From Thalassospira lohafexi (lineage in GTDB: Bacteria; Pseudomonadota; Alphaproteobacteria; Rhodospirillales; Thalassospiraceae), in contig NZ_NXGX01000001.1 of the NCBI RefSeq assembly GCF_002844275.1, positions 764,273 to 828,272 of the forward strand: DNA of 64,000 nucleotides, read 5' to 3'. Positions 27,086-35,952 of the stretch are shown here, one piece after another. The notes beneath the pieces were generated by a model, which worked only from the letters and a program-made list of their open reading frames with translations, had not been told where the DNA came from and searched no databases. How positions within the stretch are numbered: the first letter of the stretch is position 1; each line of letters starts with the position of its first letter. A program made the translations under genes and the position numbers.

Positions 27086-28456
27086 ATGAGTAACGACGAC
27101 GATTATACCGCGCCAAATGAAGAAAATCGATTTGGCGGACGGGTTCGTCGTTACGCACGGGTGGGGGCGTCGGCCAGCAAGCTGGCCGCGCGCCTTGCCA
27201 CCGGGAAAGTGTTCGGCGGCGACGTTGATCATGCCAAATACGCCGCCGAACTGACATCTGCACTGGGCGGGCTTAAAGGCCCGTTGATGAAGGTTGCGCA
27301 AATCCTGTCAACCATCCCCGATGCGCTTCCCAAGGAATATACCCAAGCCTTGGCAACCCTTCAGGCCGACGCCCCCAGCATGGGGTGGCTGTTTGTCAAA
27401 CGCCGGATGCGCAGCGAATTGGGCGCAGGATGGCAATCAAGCTTTACCGATTTTAGCCGCGAGGCGGTGGCGGCCGCGTCCCTTGGTCAGGTGCATAAGG
27501 CAACCTTGCCCGACGGGCGCGCGGTTGCGTGCAAGCTGCAATATCCTGATATGTCCGCCACCGTGGAGGCCGACCTCAAGCAGCTTCGTGCCGCCTTTGC
27601 GATCTATAAGCGCTACGACAGTGCGATTGATGCGCAAAACATTCAGGAAGAACTTTCCGCCCGCCTGCGCGAAGAGCTTGATTACAAGCGCGAAGCAAAA
27701 CACATGCGGCTGTATCGCCATATGCTGGCCGATGAAGATGCGGTGCATGTGCCCGAACCAGTGGATGAACTTACCACCAGCCGGTTGTTGACCATGACAT
27801 GGCAAACCGGGCAGAAATTCCAAAGTTTCCTTGATAGTGATGCCGATCAGGATGCGCGCAATCAGGTGGCCCTTAATATGTTTCGCGCATGGTATGTACC
27901 GTTTTATCGGTATGGCGTGATCCATGGTGATCCGCATTTGGGCAATTATACGCTGCGCGAAGATCGGTCGGTGAACCTTCTTGATTTCGGGTGTATCCGC
28001 ATTTTTAAACCCGATTTCGTGCACGCGGTGCTGACCCTTTATGAAGCATTGCGTGACGGGGATGAGGACAAGGCGGTTTCGGCCTATGAAAGCTGGGGCT
28101 TTGAAAATCCGTCGCGTGAGTTGATTGATGTGCTCAACATCTGGGCCAGTTTTGTCTATGGGCCGATTTTGGATGATCGCAAACGCAAAATGGGTGAAAC
28201 CAACTCGGTTGCCTATGGCGCGGAGGTCGCGGCAAAAGTTCACAAGGAACTTAAAGCCGTTGGCGGGGTAAAACCGCCGCGTGAGTTTGTTCTGGTGGAT
28301 CGGGCCGCTGTGGGGCTTGGTGCGGTATTTTTGCGCCTTGATGCGCATGTGAACTGGTATCAGCTGTTCCATGATCTTGTCGGGGATTTTGATCCGGCCA
28401 AGCTTGCGGCCAATCAGGATGCTGCACTTCAGTCGGTTGGGCTGGAACGCCCATAA
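27086..28456 (+). CDS. ABC1/UbiB-family atypical kinase
   Basis: A 456-residue member of the ABC1 (ADCK/UbiB) family of atypical kinases connected to ubiquinone synthesis. Landmarks are GGLKGPLMKVAQILS (KxGQ-like region), the Ala-rich nucleotide loop AAASLGQVHKATL, CKLQYPDM with the catalytic lysine, the ExD-like EELSARLREELDYKREA, and the catalytic/metal loop HGDPHLGNYTL with NLLDFGCIR. No C-terminal membrane helices are evident, unlike UbiB itself, so it is nearer to the soluble AarF-like group. It follows pepF after one base. Confidence 0.9.
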   Translation: MSNDDDYTAPNEENRFGGRVRRYARVGASASKLAARLATGKVFGGDVDHAKYAAELTSALGGLKGPLMKVAQILSTIPDALPKEYTQALATLQADAPSMGWLFVKRRMRSELGAGWQSSFTDFSREAVAAASLGQVHKATLPDGRAVACKLQYPDMSATVEADLKQLRAAFAIYKRYDSAIDAQNIQEELSARLREELDYKREAKHMRLYRHMLADEDAVHVPEPVDELTTSRLLTMTWQTGQKFQSFLDSDADQDARNQVALNMFRAWYVPFYRYGVIHGDPHLGNYTLREDRSVNLLDFGCIRIFKPDFVHAVLTLYEALRDGDEDKAVSAYESWGFENPSRELIDVLNIWASFVYGPILDDRKRKMGETNSVAYGAEVAAKVHKELKAVGGVKPPREFVLVDRAAVGLGAVFLRLDAHVNWYQLFHDLVGDFDPAKLAANQDAALQSVGLERP

Positions 28457-28566
28457 GTGAAAGGCGCAAACGGTTGGTGGTGGGCGTGTGGCGATTCGTC
28501 GAAAACCCGTGCCGGAATCGCGCTATCACTGCCGGAAGTTTCCCCCAAAGCGACTTAATATTATTT

Positions 28567-28605
28567 GAAAATGCCGCCGGGTTTGAAGCCTGCGGCATTT
28601 TTTTT
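28567..28605 (+). terminator. terminator of the pepF-ABC1 operon
   Basis: AAAATGCCGC paired with GCGGCATTTT around a 14-base loop, followed by a run of eight T residues. It lies about 110 bases after the ABC1 stop codon. Confidence 0.82.
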
Positions 28606-28929
28606 AAAGAACCTTTTGCCTTATTGCGCGTTCCGTTAGAGTTGTTATCGTGCTTATTGATGCAGACTTCTGCGTTCTTTTGTAAGATAATGTTCACTTA
28701 CCGCGTGGGGGTAAAATGAGGGAAACTGCCCAATATCAAGGATCTATTGTGTGAGTATGGGTTCAAAGACCTGTTCCACAGTGGAAATAAACTGTGCGGT
28801 TAATCGCACATTAATTGCGCGAAAATGATTAAACTTAATTTCGGTTAAAGTGCTTTTTCGTCGTTTTTTGATATTGAGGTTATCGGTCGGAAATCGCATC
28901 TTGCTTTCAACGCAGACATGGCAGGGCGT

Positions 28930-29057
28930 CATTGATTGTTTGTCCTGAGCACCGATGACGGGTGGGACCTGACATGTCGCCAAGGCTTTATCGCCTTGGA
29001 ATGCGTGGTGGGAAAGTGGGCGGTTTCTTCTGCGTAAGCTGGAAGAACCGCCTTTTT
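28930..29057 (+). ncRNA. candidate structured small RNA upstream of pntAA
   Basis: A perfect hairpin CCAAGGC-TTTATC-GCCTTGG (28980-28999) is followed after ~20 bases by a strong intrinsic terminator (GGCGGTTtCTTC ... GAAGaACCGCC then five T, 29019-29057). There is no upstream gene to terminate: the previous operon already ends at 28605. That makes a small transcript ending at 29057 plausible. The 5' end is a guess, since no convincing promoter was found. It could also be the leader of pntAA with attenuation. Confidence 0.35.
29019..29057 (+). terminator. intrinsic terminator upstream of pntAA
   Basis: Arms GGCGGTTTCTTC and GAAGAACCGCC with a TGCGTAAGCTG loop and a TTTTT tail. It sits 140 bases ahead of the pntAA start and 450 bases after the previous terminator, so it ends either a small RNA or a truncated leader transcript. 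Confidence 0.8.
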
Positions 29058-29198
29058 CTTTTCTGGTTCTTTACTTGGCAAGGGAAGCTTGTAATCGGAT
29101 GCAAACAGGGCGCACTGTGATGTCCTGATATCGATCACACCGTAAATAATAAAAAACACCATGCTTATCATATGATTTAGGGAAGGAGGTCGAACGCG

Positions 29199-30362
29199 AT
29201 GAAACTGGCCGTTCCAAAGGAAATATGGCCCGGAGAGAAGCGCGTTGCCGTCACGCCAGAGACAGTCAAGAAGCTGAAGTCACTGGGGTTTGACGTTGCA
29301 ATTGAGGCTGGCGCCGGAATAGATGCCGCCATACCGGACGATCGATTTGTCGATGCCGGGGCAACCATTGCCAAAACAATGAAAACCACCGTCAAGGATG
29401 CCGACGTTATCTTTAAGGTACGTCCACCTGTCATTGACGGCAAAACCAACGAATTGACCGCCTATAAAAAGGGGGCCGCGGTTGTGGCCCTGCTTGAGCC
29501 GTTTGACCGTAAAGAGCTGCTTGATGCGATGGCAAAGGCCGGTGTTGATGGCTATTCCATGGAACTGATGCCGCGTATTTCGCGTGCGCAGTCGATGGAT
29601 GTTTTGTCATCGCAATCGAACCTTGCGGGCTATCGCGCCGTGCTTGAGGCCGCCCATGAGTTTGGCCGCATTTATCCGATGATGATGACAGCAGCAGGGA
29701 CACTTGCCCCGGCGCGTGTTCTTGTGGTTGGGGCCGGTGTTGCCGGTTTGCAGGCGATTGCAACCGCCAAGCGCCTTGGTGCCGTGGTGTCGGCATTTGA
29801 TGTGCGCCCGGCAGTCAAGGAACAGGTCCAGTCGCTTGGCGGGACATTTATTGAAGTCGAAGACGACGAAGCGGACGCTGCCGAAACATCGGGCGGCTAT
29901 GCCAAGGAAATGTCGGACGACTACAAGAAAAAGCAGGCCGATAAGCTTAAAGAGGTTCTGGCGAAAACCGATATCGTCATTACCACAGCACTTATTCCCG
30001 GCCGTCCGGCCCCGGAAATTGTCACGGCCGACATGGTTGCAGGCATGAAGCCGGGTTCGGTGATCATTGATCTTGCGGCCGAACGCGGTGGCAATGTCGC
30101 CGGGGTTAAACTTGGTCAGACCATCACGACGGCCAACGGGGTCAAACTGATTGGTCCGGAAAACATCACAAGTGCGGTCGCAACCGATGCAACCGCGATG
30201 TATGCCAAGAACCTTTTGAATTTCATCACGCTTTCTGTTGATACGGAAAAGGGCGCATTAGTGTTTAACGGCGAAGATCAGATCATTGCCGAAACCCGCC
30301 TGACCCACGATGGAAAGATTGTTCACCCGAAATTCGGTGGGGAGGCGGTCGCAAATGGCTGA
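29199..30362 (+). CDS. pntAA: NAD(P) transhydrogenase subunit alpha part 1
   Basis: A 387-residue soluble NAD(H)-binding domain (dI) of proton-translocating transhydrogenase, which reduces NADP+ with NADH at the expense of the proton gradient. It is similar to alanine dehydrogenase: the [19 protein letters not shown] opening, [18 protein letters not shown], the Rossmann motif [22 protein letters not shown] (about residues 170-191) and [13 protein letters not shown]. The start has an excellent GGAAGGAGGT ribosome site. The alpha subunit is split here into two genes, as in Rhodospirillum rubrum and many alphaproteobacteria. The next gene overlaps by eight bases. Confidence 0.97.
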   Translation: MKLAVPKEIWPGEKRVAVTPETVKKLKSLGFDVAIEAGAGIDAAIPDDRFVDAGATIAKTMKTTVKDADVIFKVRPPVIDGKTNELTAYKKGAAVVALLEPFDRKELLDAMAKAGVDGYSMELMPRISRAQSMDVLSSQSNLAGYRAVLEAAHEFGRIYPMMMTAAGTLAPARVLVVGAGVAGLQAIATAKRLGAVVSAFDVRPAVKEQVQSLGGTFIEVEDDEADAAETSGGYAKEMSDDYKKKQADKLKEVLAKTDIVITTALIPGRPAPEIVTADMVAGMKPGSVIIDLAAERGGNVAGVKLGQTITTANGVKLIGPENITSAVATDATAMYAKNLLNFITLSVDTEKGALVFNGEDQIIAETRLTHDGKIVHPKFGGEAVANG

Positions 30363-30786
30363 TCAATCCGTTACCCAGAATGCAAACGAGCTGCGCGATG
30401 CAGCCCTTGGACTGGCCGAGCAGGCCGCACAACTGGCCGATAAATTGGCCAATGGTGCGGGTGATGCGGCAATGACGGTGACAACCACTGTTCAGGGGTC
30501 GGGTGTCAGCCCGACCGTGATGGGGTTGACCGTTTTCGTACTGGCCTGCTTTGTCGGCTATTACGTTGTGTGGAAAGTCACCCCGGCCCTTCATTCGCCC
30601 CTGATGGCGGTGACCAATGCGATTTCATCGGTGATCATTGTCGGCGCGCTTCTGGCGTCCGGTCCGGTTGACATGAACCTGTCAAAGGTCATGGGCTTCC
30701 TCGCCGTGGTGTTGGCATCCGTGAACATCTTTGGCGGCTTCATCGTTGCGCAGCGCATGCTGCAAATGTTCAAGAAAAAGAAGTAG
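30355..30786 (+). CDS. pntAB: NAD(P) transhydrogenase subunit alpha part 2
   Basis: A 143-residue membrane subunit. After a ~50-residue Ala/Gln-rich N-terminal stretch come three to four membrane helices ([38 protein letters not shown] and [19 protein letters not shown]). The conserved [13 protein letters not shown] motif is diagnostic for PntA domain II. The frame is open to 30310, but the ATG at 30355, overlapping the pntAA stop, has GGGGAGG upstream and gives the correct N-terminus. It forms the proton channel together with PntB. Confidence 0.95.
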   Translation: MADQSVTQNANELRDAALGLAEQAAQLADKLANGAGDAAMTVTTTVQGSGVSPTVMGLTVFVLACFVGYYVVWKVTPALHSPLMAVTNAISSVIIVGALLASGPVDMNLSKVMGFLAVVLASVNIFGGFIVAQRMLQMFKKKK

Positions 30787-30798
30787 GGGGAACACACA

Positions 30799-32196
30799 AT
30801 GTCGGAAAACCTATCGGCTTTCCTGTATCTGGTGGCCTCGGTCTGCTTCATCCTGTCATTGCGCGGGCTGTCGTCACCTGACTCTGCACGTACGGGCAAT
30901 ATCCTTGGCATGGTGGGGATGGCAATTGCCATTGCGACCACGCTGGCGTCGCCCCAGGTGCTGTCTTACACCACCATCATCGTCGGCATTCTGATTGGTG
31001 GCTCGATCGGTACTGTGATCGCGCTCAAGATCAAAATGACGGCCTTGCCACAACTGGTGGCGGCCTTTCACTCGCTTGTCGGTCTGGCGGCGGTGTTTGT
31101 CGCGGGTGCTGCGTTGTATTCGCCGGGCGCCTATGGCCTTGGTACAGCAGGCAATATCGGTGCGGCCAGCCTGATTGAAATGGGGCTGGGTGTTGCGATT
31201 GGTGCGATCACCTTTACCGGCTCACTTGTCGCCTTTGGCAAGTTGCAGGGGATTGTTTCGGGAACGCCAGTGCGCTTTACCGGGCAACATATGCTGAACC
31301 TTGCCATCGGGATTGGGATTGTTGTCTTTGGCATCATTCTGGTCACGACCGAAAGCCATATGGCGTTCTGGATACTGGTGGCACTGGCACTTGTTCTGGG
31401 CATTACGCTGATCATTCCGATTGGCGGGGCGGACATGCCGGTTGTTGTTTCCATGCTGAACTCCTATTCGGGTTGGGCAGCATGTGGCATTGGCTTTACG
31501 CTTCAGAACAATGCGTTGATCATTACCGGTGCGCTGGTGGGTGCATCGGGTGCGATCCTGTCTTACATCATGTGTAAGGGCATGAACCGCTCGATCTTTA
31601 ACGTCATCTTTGGCGGCTTTGGTGCCGAAGGCGAAAGTGCCGCTGTTGCCGGCGGGGATGCGGATCGTCCGGTTAAATCCGGTTCGGCCGATGATGCGTC
31701 GTTCATCATGAAAAACGCATCGAGTGTGATCATCGTGCCGGGCTATGGCATGGCGGTGGCACAGGCACAGCATGCACTGCGTGAAATGGCTGATATCCTT
31801 AAGGCTGAGGGCGTTAAAGTCCGTTATGCCATTCATCCGGTGGCCGGACGTATGCCGGGGCATATGAACGTGCTTCTGGCTGAGGCAAATGTGCCGTATG
31901 AGGACGTCATGGAGATGGACGAAATCAACCGTGATTTCGGGTCTGCCGACGTGGCGTTTGTTATTGGTGCGAATGACATCACCAACCCGGCGGCCAAAAC
32001 CGATCCGGCCAGCCCGATCTTTGGTATGCCGATCCTTGAGGTCGAAAAAGCCAAAACGGTGCTGTTCATCAAACGCGGCATGTCTGCCGGCTATGCCGGC
32101 ATTCAGAACGAATTGTTTTTTAAGGACAATACGATGATGCTGTTTGGGGATGCCAAAAAGATGTGCGAAGAAATCGTCACGCATCTTGATAACTGA
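30799..32196 (+). CDS. pntB: NAD(P) transhydrogenase subunit beta
   Basis: A 465-residue subunit with about nine N-terminal membrane helices (to residue ~270) and a C-terminal NADP(H)-binding domain III (about 290-465). Key motifs are GADMPVVVSMLNSYSGWAA in the membrane part and VIIVPGYGMAVAQAQHA, IHPVAGRMPGHMNVLLAEANVPYE and FVIGANDITNPAAK in the nucleotide domain. Start ATG at 30799 after AGGGGGAAC. It completes the pntAA-pntAB-pntB operon, which ends at the terminator 26 bases downstream. Confidence 0.97.
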   Translation: MSENLSAFLYLVASVCFILSLRGLSSPDSARTGNILGMVGMAIAIATTLASPQVLSYTTIIVGILIGGSIGTVIALKIKMTALPQLVAAFHSLVGLAAVFVAGAALYSPGAYGLGTAGNIGAASLIEMGLGVAIGAITFTGSLVAFGKLQGIVSGTPVRFTGQHMLNLAIGIGIVVFGIILVTTESHMAFWILVALALVLGITLIIPIGGADMPVVVSMLNSYSGWAACGIGFTLQNNALIITGALVGASGAILSYIMCKGMNRSIFNVIFGGFGAEGESAAVAGGDADRPVKSGSADDASFIMKNASSVIIVPGYGMAVAQAQHALREMADILKAEGVKVRYAIHPVAGRMPGHMNVLLAEANVPYEDVMEMDEINRDFGSADVAFVIGANDITNPAAKTDPASPIFGMPILEVEKAKTVLFIKRGMSAGYAGIQNELFFKDNTMMLFGDAKKMCEEIVTHLDN

Positions 32197-32221
32197 TCGA
32201 ACCGAATGGTTTGAGAAGGCG

Positions 32222-32252
32222 AAAGGCGGCTCCATTGGGGCCGCCTTTTTTT
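32222..32252 (+). terminator. terminator of the pnt operon
   Basis: AAAGGCGGC paired with GCCGCCTTT, followed by a run of T residues; it begins 26 bases after the pntB stop codon. Confidence 0.9.
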
Positions 32253-32316
32253 CGTCAGGTCGGCACTTTATAAGATCAGTTCGCGTTCATCGGTTAAGGT
32301 CTGTTCGGAAGGTTCT

Positions 32317-32904
32317 ATGTTTCGATTGATAAAAGTCTCTGTGCTTTCTATCGCGTTGCTAACGGTGGCTTTGGCGGGGTCCATTGCGCTGACGGTACTG
32401 ACCTATACGCGCCTGACCGATGAAAAGCCGATTGCGTCGCTGTATTTTGAGCCAGTTGCCGAGGAAGAATTCATCGCGCATTTGAGCTCCCCGCATGCGG
32501 ATGTTGACGGGACCTATAAGCTTTATGGGGATCAATGGCGCATTGATGCCGCGTTCATGAAGCTTCAGCCGTGGGCCAATATTCTGGGCATGGATGCGCG
32601 CTATAAGCTGGTGCGGTTTGAAGGCCGGTATAGCGATATCGAACGCGAAAATACCCAGCCACATATCGCATATGAACTGGGTTCGGACGGTGGGTTTGAT
32701 CTTGGGTATCTGCTGGTGAAGTTGCCCTTTTTGATGGATGCCCAATACGGCAGTTCGACCTTTACCGATATTTCCGAAGATGCGGTCTATACCGTCTATC
32801 GCACCCAGTTTGGCCTTCTTGTTCGAAGCGAACCCAAGCCTGAACCGATTGGGGAAAAGGCATCTGTTTTGGGGCAAGTCAGAAGCTGGATCGGCGGGGA
32901 TTAA
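32317..32904 (+). CDS. membrane-anchored hypothetical protein
   Basis: A 195-residue protein that I do not recognise as a characterised family. A single hydrophobic segment at residues 8-28 (VLSIALLTVALAGSIALTVLTY) suggests a membrane anchor or uncleaved signal. The remainder is a beta-rich, acidic globular part with the motif YKLYGDQWRIDAAFMKLQPWANILGMD and a C-terminal TVYRTQFGLLVR. Proteins of this architecture are seen in various proteobacteria, sometimes labelled cation/multidrug efflux-related without evidence. It has its own 120-base leader after the pnt terminator and no obvious operon partner. Confidence 0.75.
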   Translation: MFRLIKVSVLSIALLTVALAGSIALTVLTYTRLTDEKPIASLYFEPVAEEEFIAHLSSPHADVDGTYKLYGDQWRIDAAFMKLQPWANILGMDARYKLVRFEGRYSDIERENTQPHIAYELGSDGGFDLGYLLVKLPFLMDAQYGSSTFTDISEDAVYTVYRTQFGLLVRSEPKPEPIGEKASVLGQVRSWIGGD

Positions 32905-33025
32905 GCGATAAAAACGTCAGGTCCGAAACTGGCGAGCGGTTATTTCGGGGGCGTCATATCTTTCTTTCCATCGTGAACCGCACCGGGTTGATCAGATGCC
33001 CGCTGCCAGATGGATTGGAAAAATC

Positions 33026-33790
33026 ATGTTACTTCAAGATAAGATTGTCATCATCACCGGGGCCAGCAGCGGCATCGGTGCGGCGTCGGCAAAACTGTTT
33101 GCATCCGAAGGGGCCAGGCTTGTGCTCGGCGCACGTGGTGCGGACCGGCTTGATCAGGTTGTTACTGAAATTGTTGGTGCCGGTGGCGAAGCTTTTGCAC
33201 TGGCGGGCGATGTTTGTGATGAAGCTTACGCCAAGGCACTGGTCAATGCTGCCGTTGGGGAATATGGCGGGCTTGATGTCGGCTTTAACAATGCCGGACG
33301 GCTGGGAACACTGGGGTCGCTTGATGATATTACGGTTGACGACTGGGACAAGACGCTGCGTGCCAATCTGACATCGGCAATGTTCGGCGCGAAATATCAG
33401 CTGCCCGAGATCGCCAAGCGGGGCGGTGGATCGGTGATTTTCACATCGACTTTTGTCGGGCATACGATTGGAATGCCCGGCATGACGGCCTATGCCGCCA
33501 GCAAGATGGGGTTGCTGGGGATGGCGCAATGTCTGGCGGTGGAACACGGCACGGCCAATATCCGGGTCAACGCACTGGTGCCGGGCGGGACCGATACGCC
33601 GATGGCGGCAAGCTTTACCAGTGATCCGGAAACCCGTGCGATGGTTGAGCGGTTTCATGCTTTGGGCCGTATTGCGGATCCAGTTGAAATCGCCAAGGCA
33701 GCCCTGTTTCTGGCATCGGATGCTTCAAGCTTTGTGACCGGATCGGCAATGCTTGTCGATGGCGGCACGTCGATCTGCAAGGCGGCGTAA
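33026..33790 (+). CDS. SDR family NAD(P)-dependent oxidoreductase
   Basis: A 254-residue classical short-chain dehydrogenase. It shows the nucleotide-binding TGASSGIG (residues 11-18), the NNAG motif in GFNNAGRLG, the catalytic serine region SVIFTSTFVG, the YAASK active-site Tyr/Lys pair, and the PGGTDTPM and C-terminal VTGSAMLVDGG landmarks. An Arg close after the second strand (LGARGADRL) suggests a preference for NADP(H). The substrate cannot be inferred. The ATG at 33026 follows GGATTGG; the frame opens ten codons earlier. It is monocistronic, with a terminator just after. Confidence 0.92.
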   Translation: MLLQDKIVIITGASSGIGAASAKLFASEGARLVLGARGADRLDQVVTEIVGAGGEAFALAGDVCDEAYAKALVNAAVGEYGGLDVGFNNAGRLGTLGSLDDITVDDWDKTLRANLTSAMFGAKYQLPEIAKRGGGSVIFTSTFVGHTIGMPGMTAYAASKMGLLGMAQCLAVEHGTANIRVNALVPGGTDTPMAASFTSDPETRAMVERFHALGRIADPVEIAKAALFLASDASSFVTGSAMLVDGGTSICKAA

Positions 33791-33797
33791 AATGGTA

Positions 33798-33830
33798 CCC
33801 CCGCCCAAACATCCGGGCGGGGTTCTTTTT
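33798..33830 (+). terminator. terminator after the SDR gene
   Basis: CCCCGCCC paired with GGGCGGGG around an AAACATCC loop, followed by TTCTTTTT. It also separates the SDR gene from the convergent PepSY remnant. Confidence 0.88.
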
Positions 33831-33831
33831 A

Positions 33832-33966
33832 TTAGCCAAGGGCGCGTTTGAGAACCGGCACGTTTGAGGCGATTAGAGCATCAATTGCCAATAATGGCCT
33901 GTGATGCCCGCTAACAGGGCCTTCATCAAGTTTACCTTTGTCATCGGAAATGCGCTTGAGGCACGG
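33832..33966 (-). pseudogene. remnant of a second PepSY membrane-protein gene with internal deletion
   Basis: The first ~58 bases (33832-33890) match the 3' end of the PepSY gene at 37402 in about 50 positions, including the encoded tail LAIDALIASNVPVLKRALG against LAIDVLIVSNLPVLKRAIG. About 30 bases further, 33923-33966 matches the start-codon region and leader of the same gene (38823-38864), including the ATG and its ribosome-site stretch. Nearly the whole coding region is missing between. Reading from the retained ATG gives MKALLAGIT, then a frameshift, while a longer open frame that includes the tail starts at 34050. It is non-functional as a PepSY protein. Confidence 0.75.
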
Positions 33967-34050
33967 CATGTCGAGCCCCGGTTTGCCGGAGATTAGGCGA
34001 AGGTCAAAGCTCGTTAAATGCCAGAGGCAATGAAGGATAATTTTTGTCAT

Positions 34051-34365
34051 GATACAAACAAGGTAATGTGAAGCGTAAATCGATTTTAAGGTTGAACTGT
34101 AAATAAATAAAAGTGGTGATTGATATTTAAGGTGTAGTTTTTTAGATGAGTTGACAAATTTAACTCATCTTTTTTTGAGTTTATGTCTTGTAAGTAATTG
34201 TTGGTATGTATTTTCACATTGCGCCATTTAGATTCGACATTGTTTTATTTCGTAAGTATGTTTCAAAAACTTTGCTGTTGGCGCTTGATGTTTGTACTGG
34301 GATTGGGGAAATCACCTATGAACAGACAAGGCCCATAGCAGCAATTATCTAATCAGGAGGCATAT
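34051..34365. other. AT-rich leader of the amino-acid ABC operon
   Basis: A 315-base AT-rich gap with no gene. It contains a terminator-like hairpin at 34144-34177 and presumably the promoter of the transporter operon; the final stretch ends in a strong AGGAGG ribosome site. The base composition differs visibly from the flanking genes. Confidence 0.5.
34144..34177 (+). terminator. terminator-like hairpin in the ABC operon leader
   Basis: AGATGAGTT paired with AACTCATCT around a GACAAATTT loop, followed by seven T residues. It precedes the substrate-binding gene by about 190 bases with no open gene before it, so it may end a leader or small RNA or insulate the operon. Confidence 0.6.
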
Positions 34366-35202
34366 ATGAAAAATAGATTTGGGAAACTGATCCCGGCTGC
34401 CGCGATGCTTGCCCTAGCATCCTTTGGGTCAAACGCAGCGCAGGCTGAAACCCTGACCGCGGGTGTTGAAGCCGCTTTCCCGCCGTGGGCCTATGTCGAG
34501 AGTGGCGAGTATAAAGGCATTGCGATTGATGCCATGCGTGCCATCGCCGAAGATCAGGGTATGGACGTTGAGTTCAAGGACTTGCCATGGCCGTCGTTGA
34601 TTCCGGCCCTTGTTAAAGGGCGTATTGACCTTCTTGTGACCGGGCTTAACGTGACGCCGGAACGCGCCGACGCGCTTGATTTCACCATTCCGTGGTGGGA
34701 AAATGACGACGAAATTCTTGTGCCCAAGGATTCCGACAAAAACCTGATTACCGCAATGTGCTGTGGTGCGACGGTTGGTGCGCAGGGTGGCGCAACCCAG
34801 TTTAAATGGCTTGAAGACAATCTGGCGTCCAATGACGACGTCGATGTGACCCTGCGTGGCTATGAGGACTATGTCACCGCCATTGAAGATATGCTTGCGG
34901 GGCGTCTGGACGCTGTTGTGACCTCGACCGATACCGCCGAGGACTTCATCGCCAAAGGGCGTCCGGTCAAAATCGCCGGGACCATTCAACAGAACCAGCC
35001 GCAGGCGCTTGCGGTTGAAAAAGGTGATCCGAAGGAACTTCTGGGCAAAATCAATGCCGGGATTATGAACATCTATAAATCCGGTCAATGGGCGGAAATT
35101 GTTCATAAATATGCGCCGCAGTCTTCCATTCGCGATATTCCGACCTCGATGCCTGATTATGTCGATACCTATCAGGGCGACATTCCCGGTTACTCGAAGT
35201 AG
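34366..35202 (+). CDS. amino-acid ABC transporter substrate-binding protein
   Basis: A 278-residue periplasmic binding protein of the polar amino-acid family (SBP_bac_3). A cleavable signal spans residues 1-27 (cut after NAAQA). The mature part shows LTAGVEAAFPPWAYVESGEYKGIAIDAMRAIAEDQG, the DLLVTGLNVTPERAD ligand-binding segment and the VDAVVTSTDTAEDFI-like second lobe. The start has AGGAGGCATAT upstream. Specificity among polar amino acids cannot be fixed. Genes for both permeases and the ATPase follow; a hairpin between it and the first permease would favour excess binding protein. Confidence 0.93.
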   Translation: MKNRFGKLIPAAAMLALASFGSNAAQAETLTAGVEAAFPPWAYVESGEYKGIAIDAMRAIAEDQGMDVEFKDLPWPSLIPALVKGRIDLLVTGLNVTPERADALDFTIPWWENDDEILVPKDSDKNLITAMCCGATVGAQGGATQFKWLEDNLASNDDVDVTLRGYEDYVTAIEDMLAGRLDAVVTSTDTAEDFIAKGRPVKIAGTIQQNQPQALAVEKGDPKELLGKINAGIMNIYKSGQWAEIVHKYAPQSSIRDIPTSMPDYVDTYQGDIPGYSK

Positions 35203-35209
35203 CTGATTT

Positions 35210-35262
35210 CGGGCCGTATCGCTGCAACTGCCTTGGCTGTTGCGATACGGCCTATTTTTTTG
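35210..35262 (+). terminator. intercistronic terminator/attenuator after the binding-protein gene
   Basis: A long stem GGCCGTATCGC...GCGATACGGCC with an extended GCAAC/GTTGC pairing, followed by TATTTTTTT. Placed between the binding-protein gene and the first permease, it probably causes partial termination so that more binding protein is made than membrane subunits. Confidence 0.85.
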
Positions 35263-35280
35263 TTCCTGTGGGCATAAATC

Positions 35281-35952
35281 ATGATTTTCGAAACAATATT
35301 GAGCCAGATGCCCTATCTGGTGCACGGCTTGTCCGTGGCAATTGCGTTGCTTGTTTGCCTGTTGTCACTGGGGCTTGTTCTGGGGCTGCTGCTGTCGGTT
35401 GCGGAAGTCTACGGGCACTGGACGTTGCGCATTCCATGTACGGTGTTTGAGCGTATTTTCCGTGGCATTCCGGCCATTGTGTTGCTGTTGCTGTTTTACT
35501 ATGGCGTGACCGATTTCATTGAAATGGGATCATTTATGGCGGCCGTTCTTGCCTTGGGTCTTCGGTCCGCAGCGTATCAGTCGCAGATTTTTCGGGGGGC
35601 ATTTCTGTCTGTTCCCCAAGGGCAGATGATGGCGGCGCGCGCGATGGGCATGAACAAGTTTCAGGCGATCCGTGACATTGTCCTGCCGCAGGCACTGCGT
35701 ATGTCCATCGGACCGTGGACCAACGAATTTTCCAGTGAACTCAAGGCGACATCGCTTGCCTATGTCATTGGTGTTGTCGAACTGACCCGTCAGGCGAAAT
35801 ACATCATTTCCAATACGCAGGGAAACATCCTGATCGTTTTTGCGGTGGTTGCGTTGATGTATTTCATCGTCAATCGCGCAGGCAACTGGGCCCTATACCG
35901 GCTTGAGAACCGTCTTGCTCTTCCGGGCTTTGAACACAGAGGAGACGCCTGA
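35281..35952 (+). CDS. amino-acid ABC transporter permease
   Basis: A 223-residue inner-membrane permease of the HisM/GlnP type with about five helices. The EAA-like loop that contacts the ATPase is AARAMGMNKFQAIRDIVLPQALRM (about residues 117-140). Upstream of it are FERIFRGIPAIVLLLLFYYG and LGLRSAAYQSQIFRGA, both typical of the polar amino-acid family. It overlaps the ATPase gene by one base (TGATG), so they are translationally coupled. Confidence 0.92.
   Translation: MIFETILSQMPYLVHGLSVAIALLVCLLSLGLVLGLLLSVAEVYGHWTLRIPCTVFERIFRGIPAIVLLLLFYYGVTDFIEMGSFMAAVLALGLRSAAYQSQIFRGAFLSVPQGQMMAARAMGMNKFQAIRDIVLPQALRMSIGPWTNEFSSELKATSLAYVIGVVELTRQAKYIISNTQGNILIVFAVVALMYFIVNRAGNWALYRLENRLALPGFEHRGDA

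Larger units (their letters stand above)
28457..29198. other. long intergenic region between the ABC1 kinase and pntAA
   Basis: A 742-base gap. It contains the terminator of the upstream operon (28567-28605), AT-rich sequence, a small palindrome TTCCACAGTGGAA near 28776, a hairpin TGTGCG-GTTAAT-CGCACA near 28793-28810, and a candidate structured RNA ending in a terminator at 29057. The stretch after 29057 presumably holds the pnt promoter. No protein frame is supported. Confidence 0.5.
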
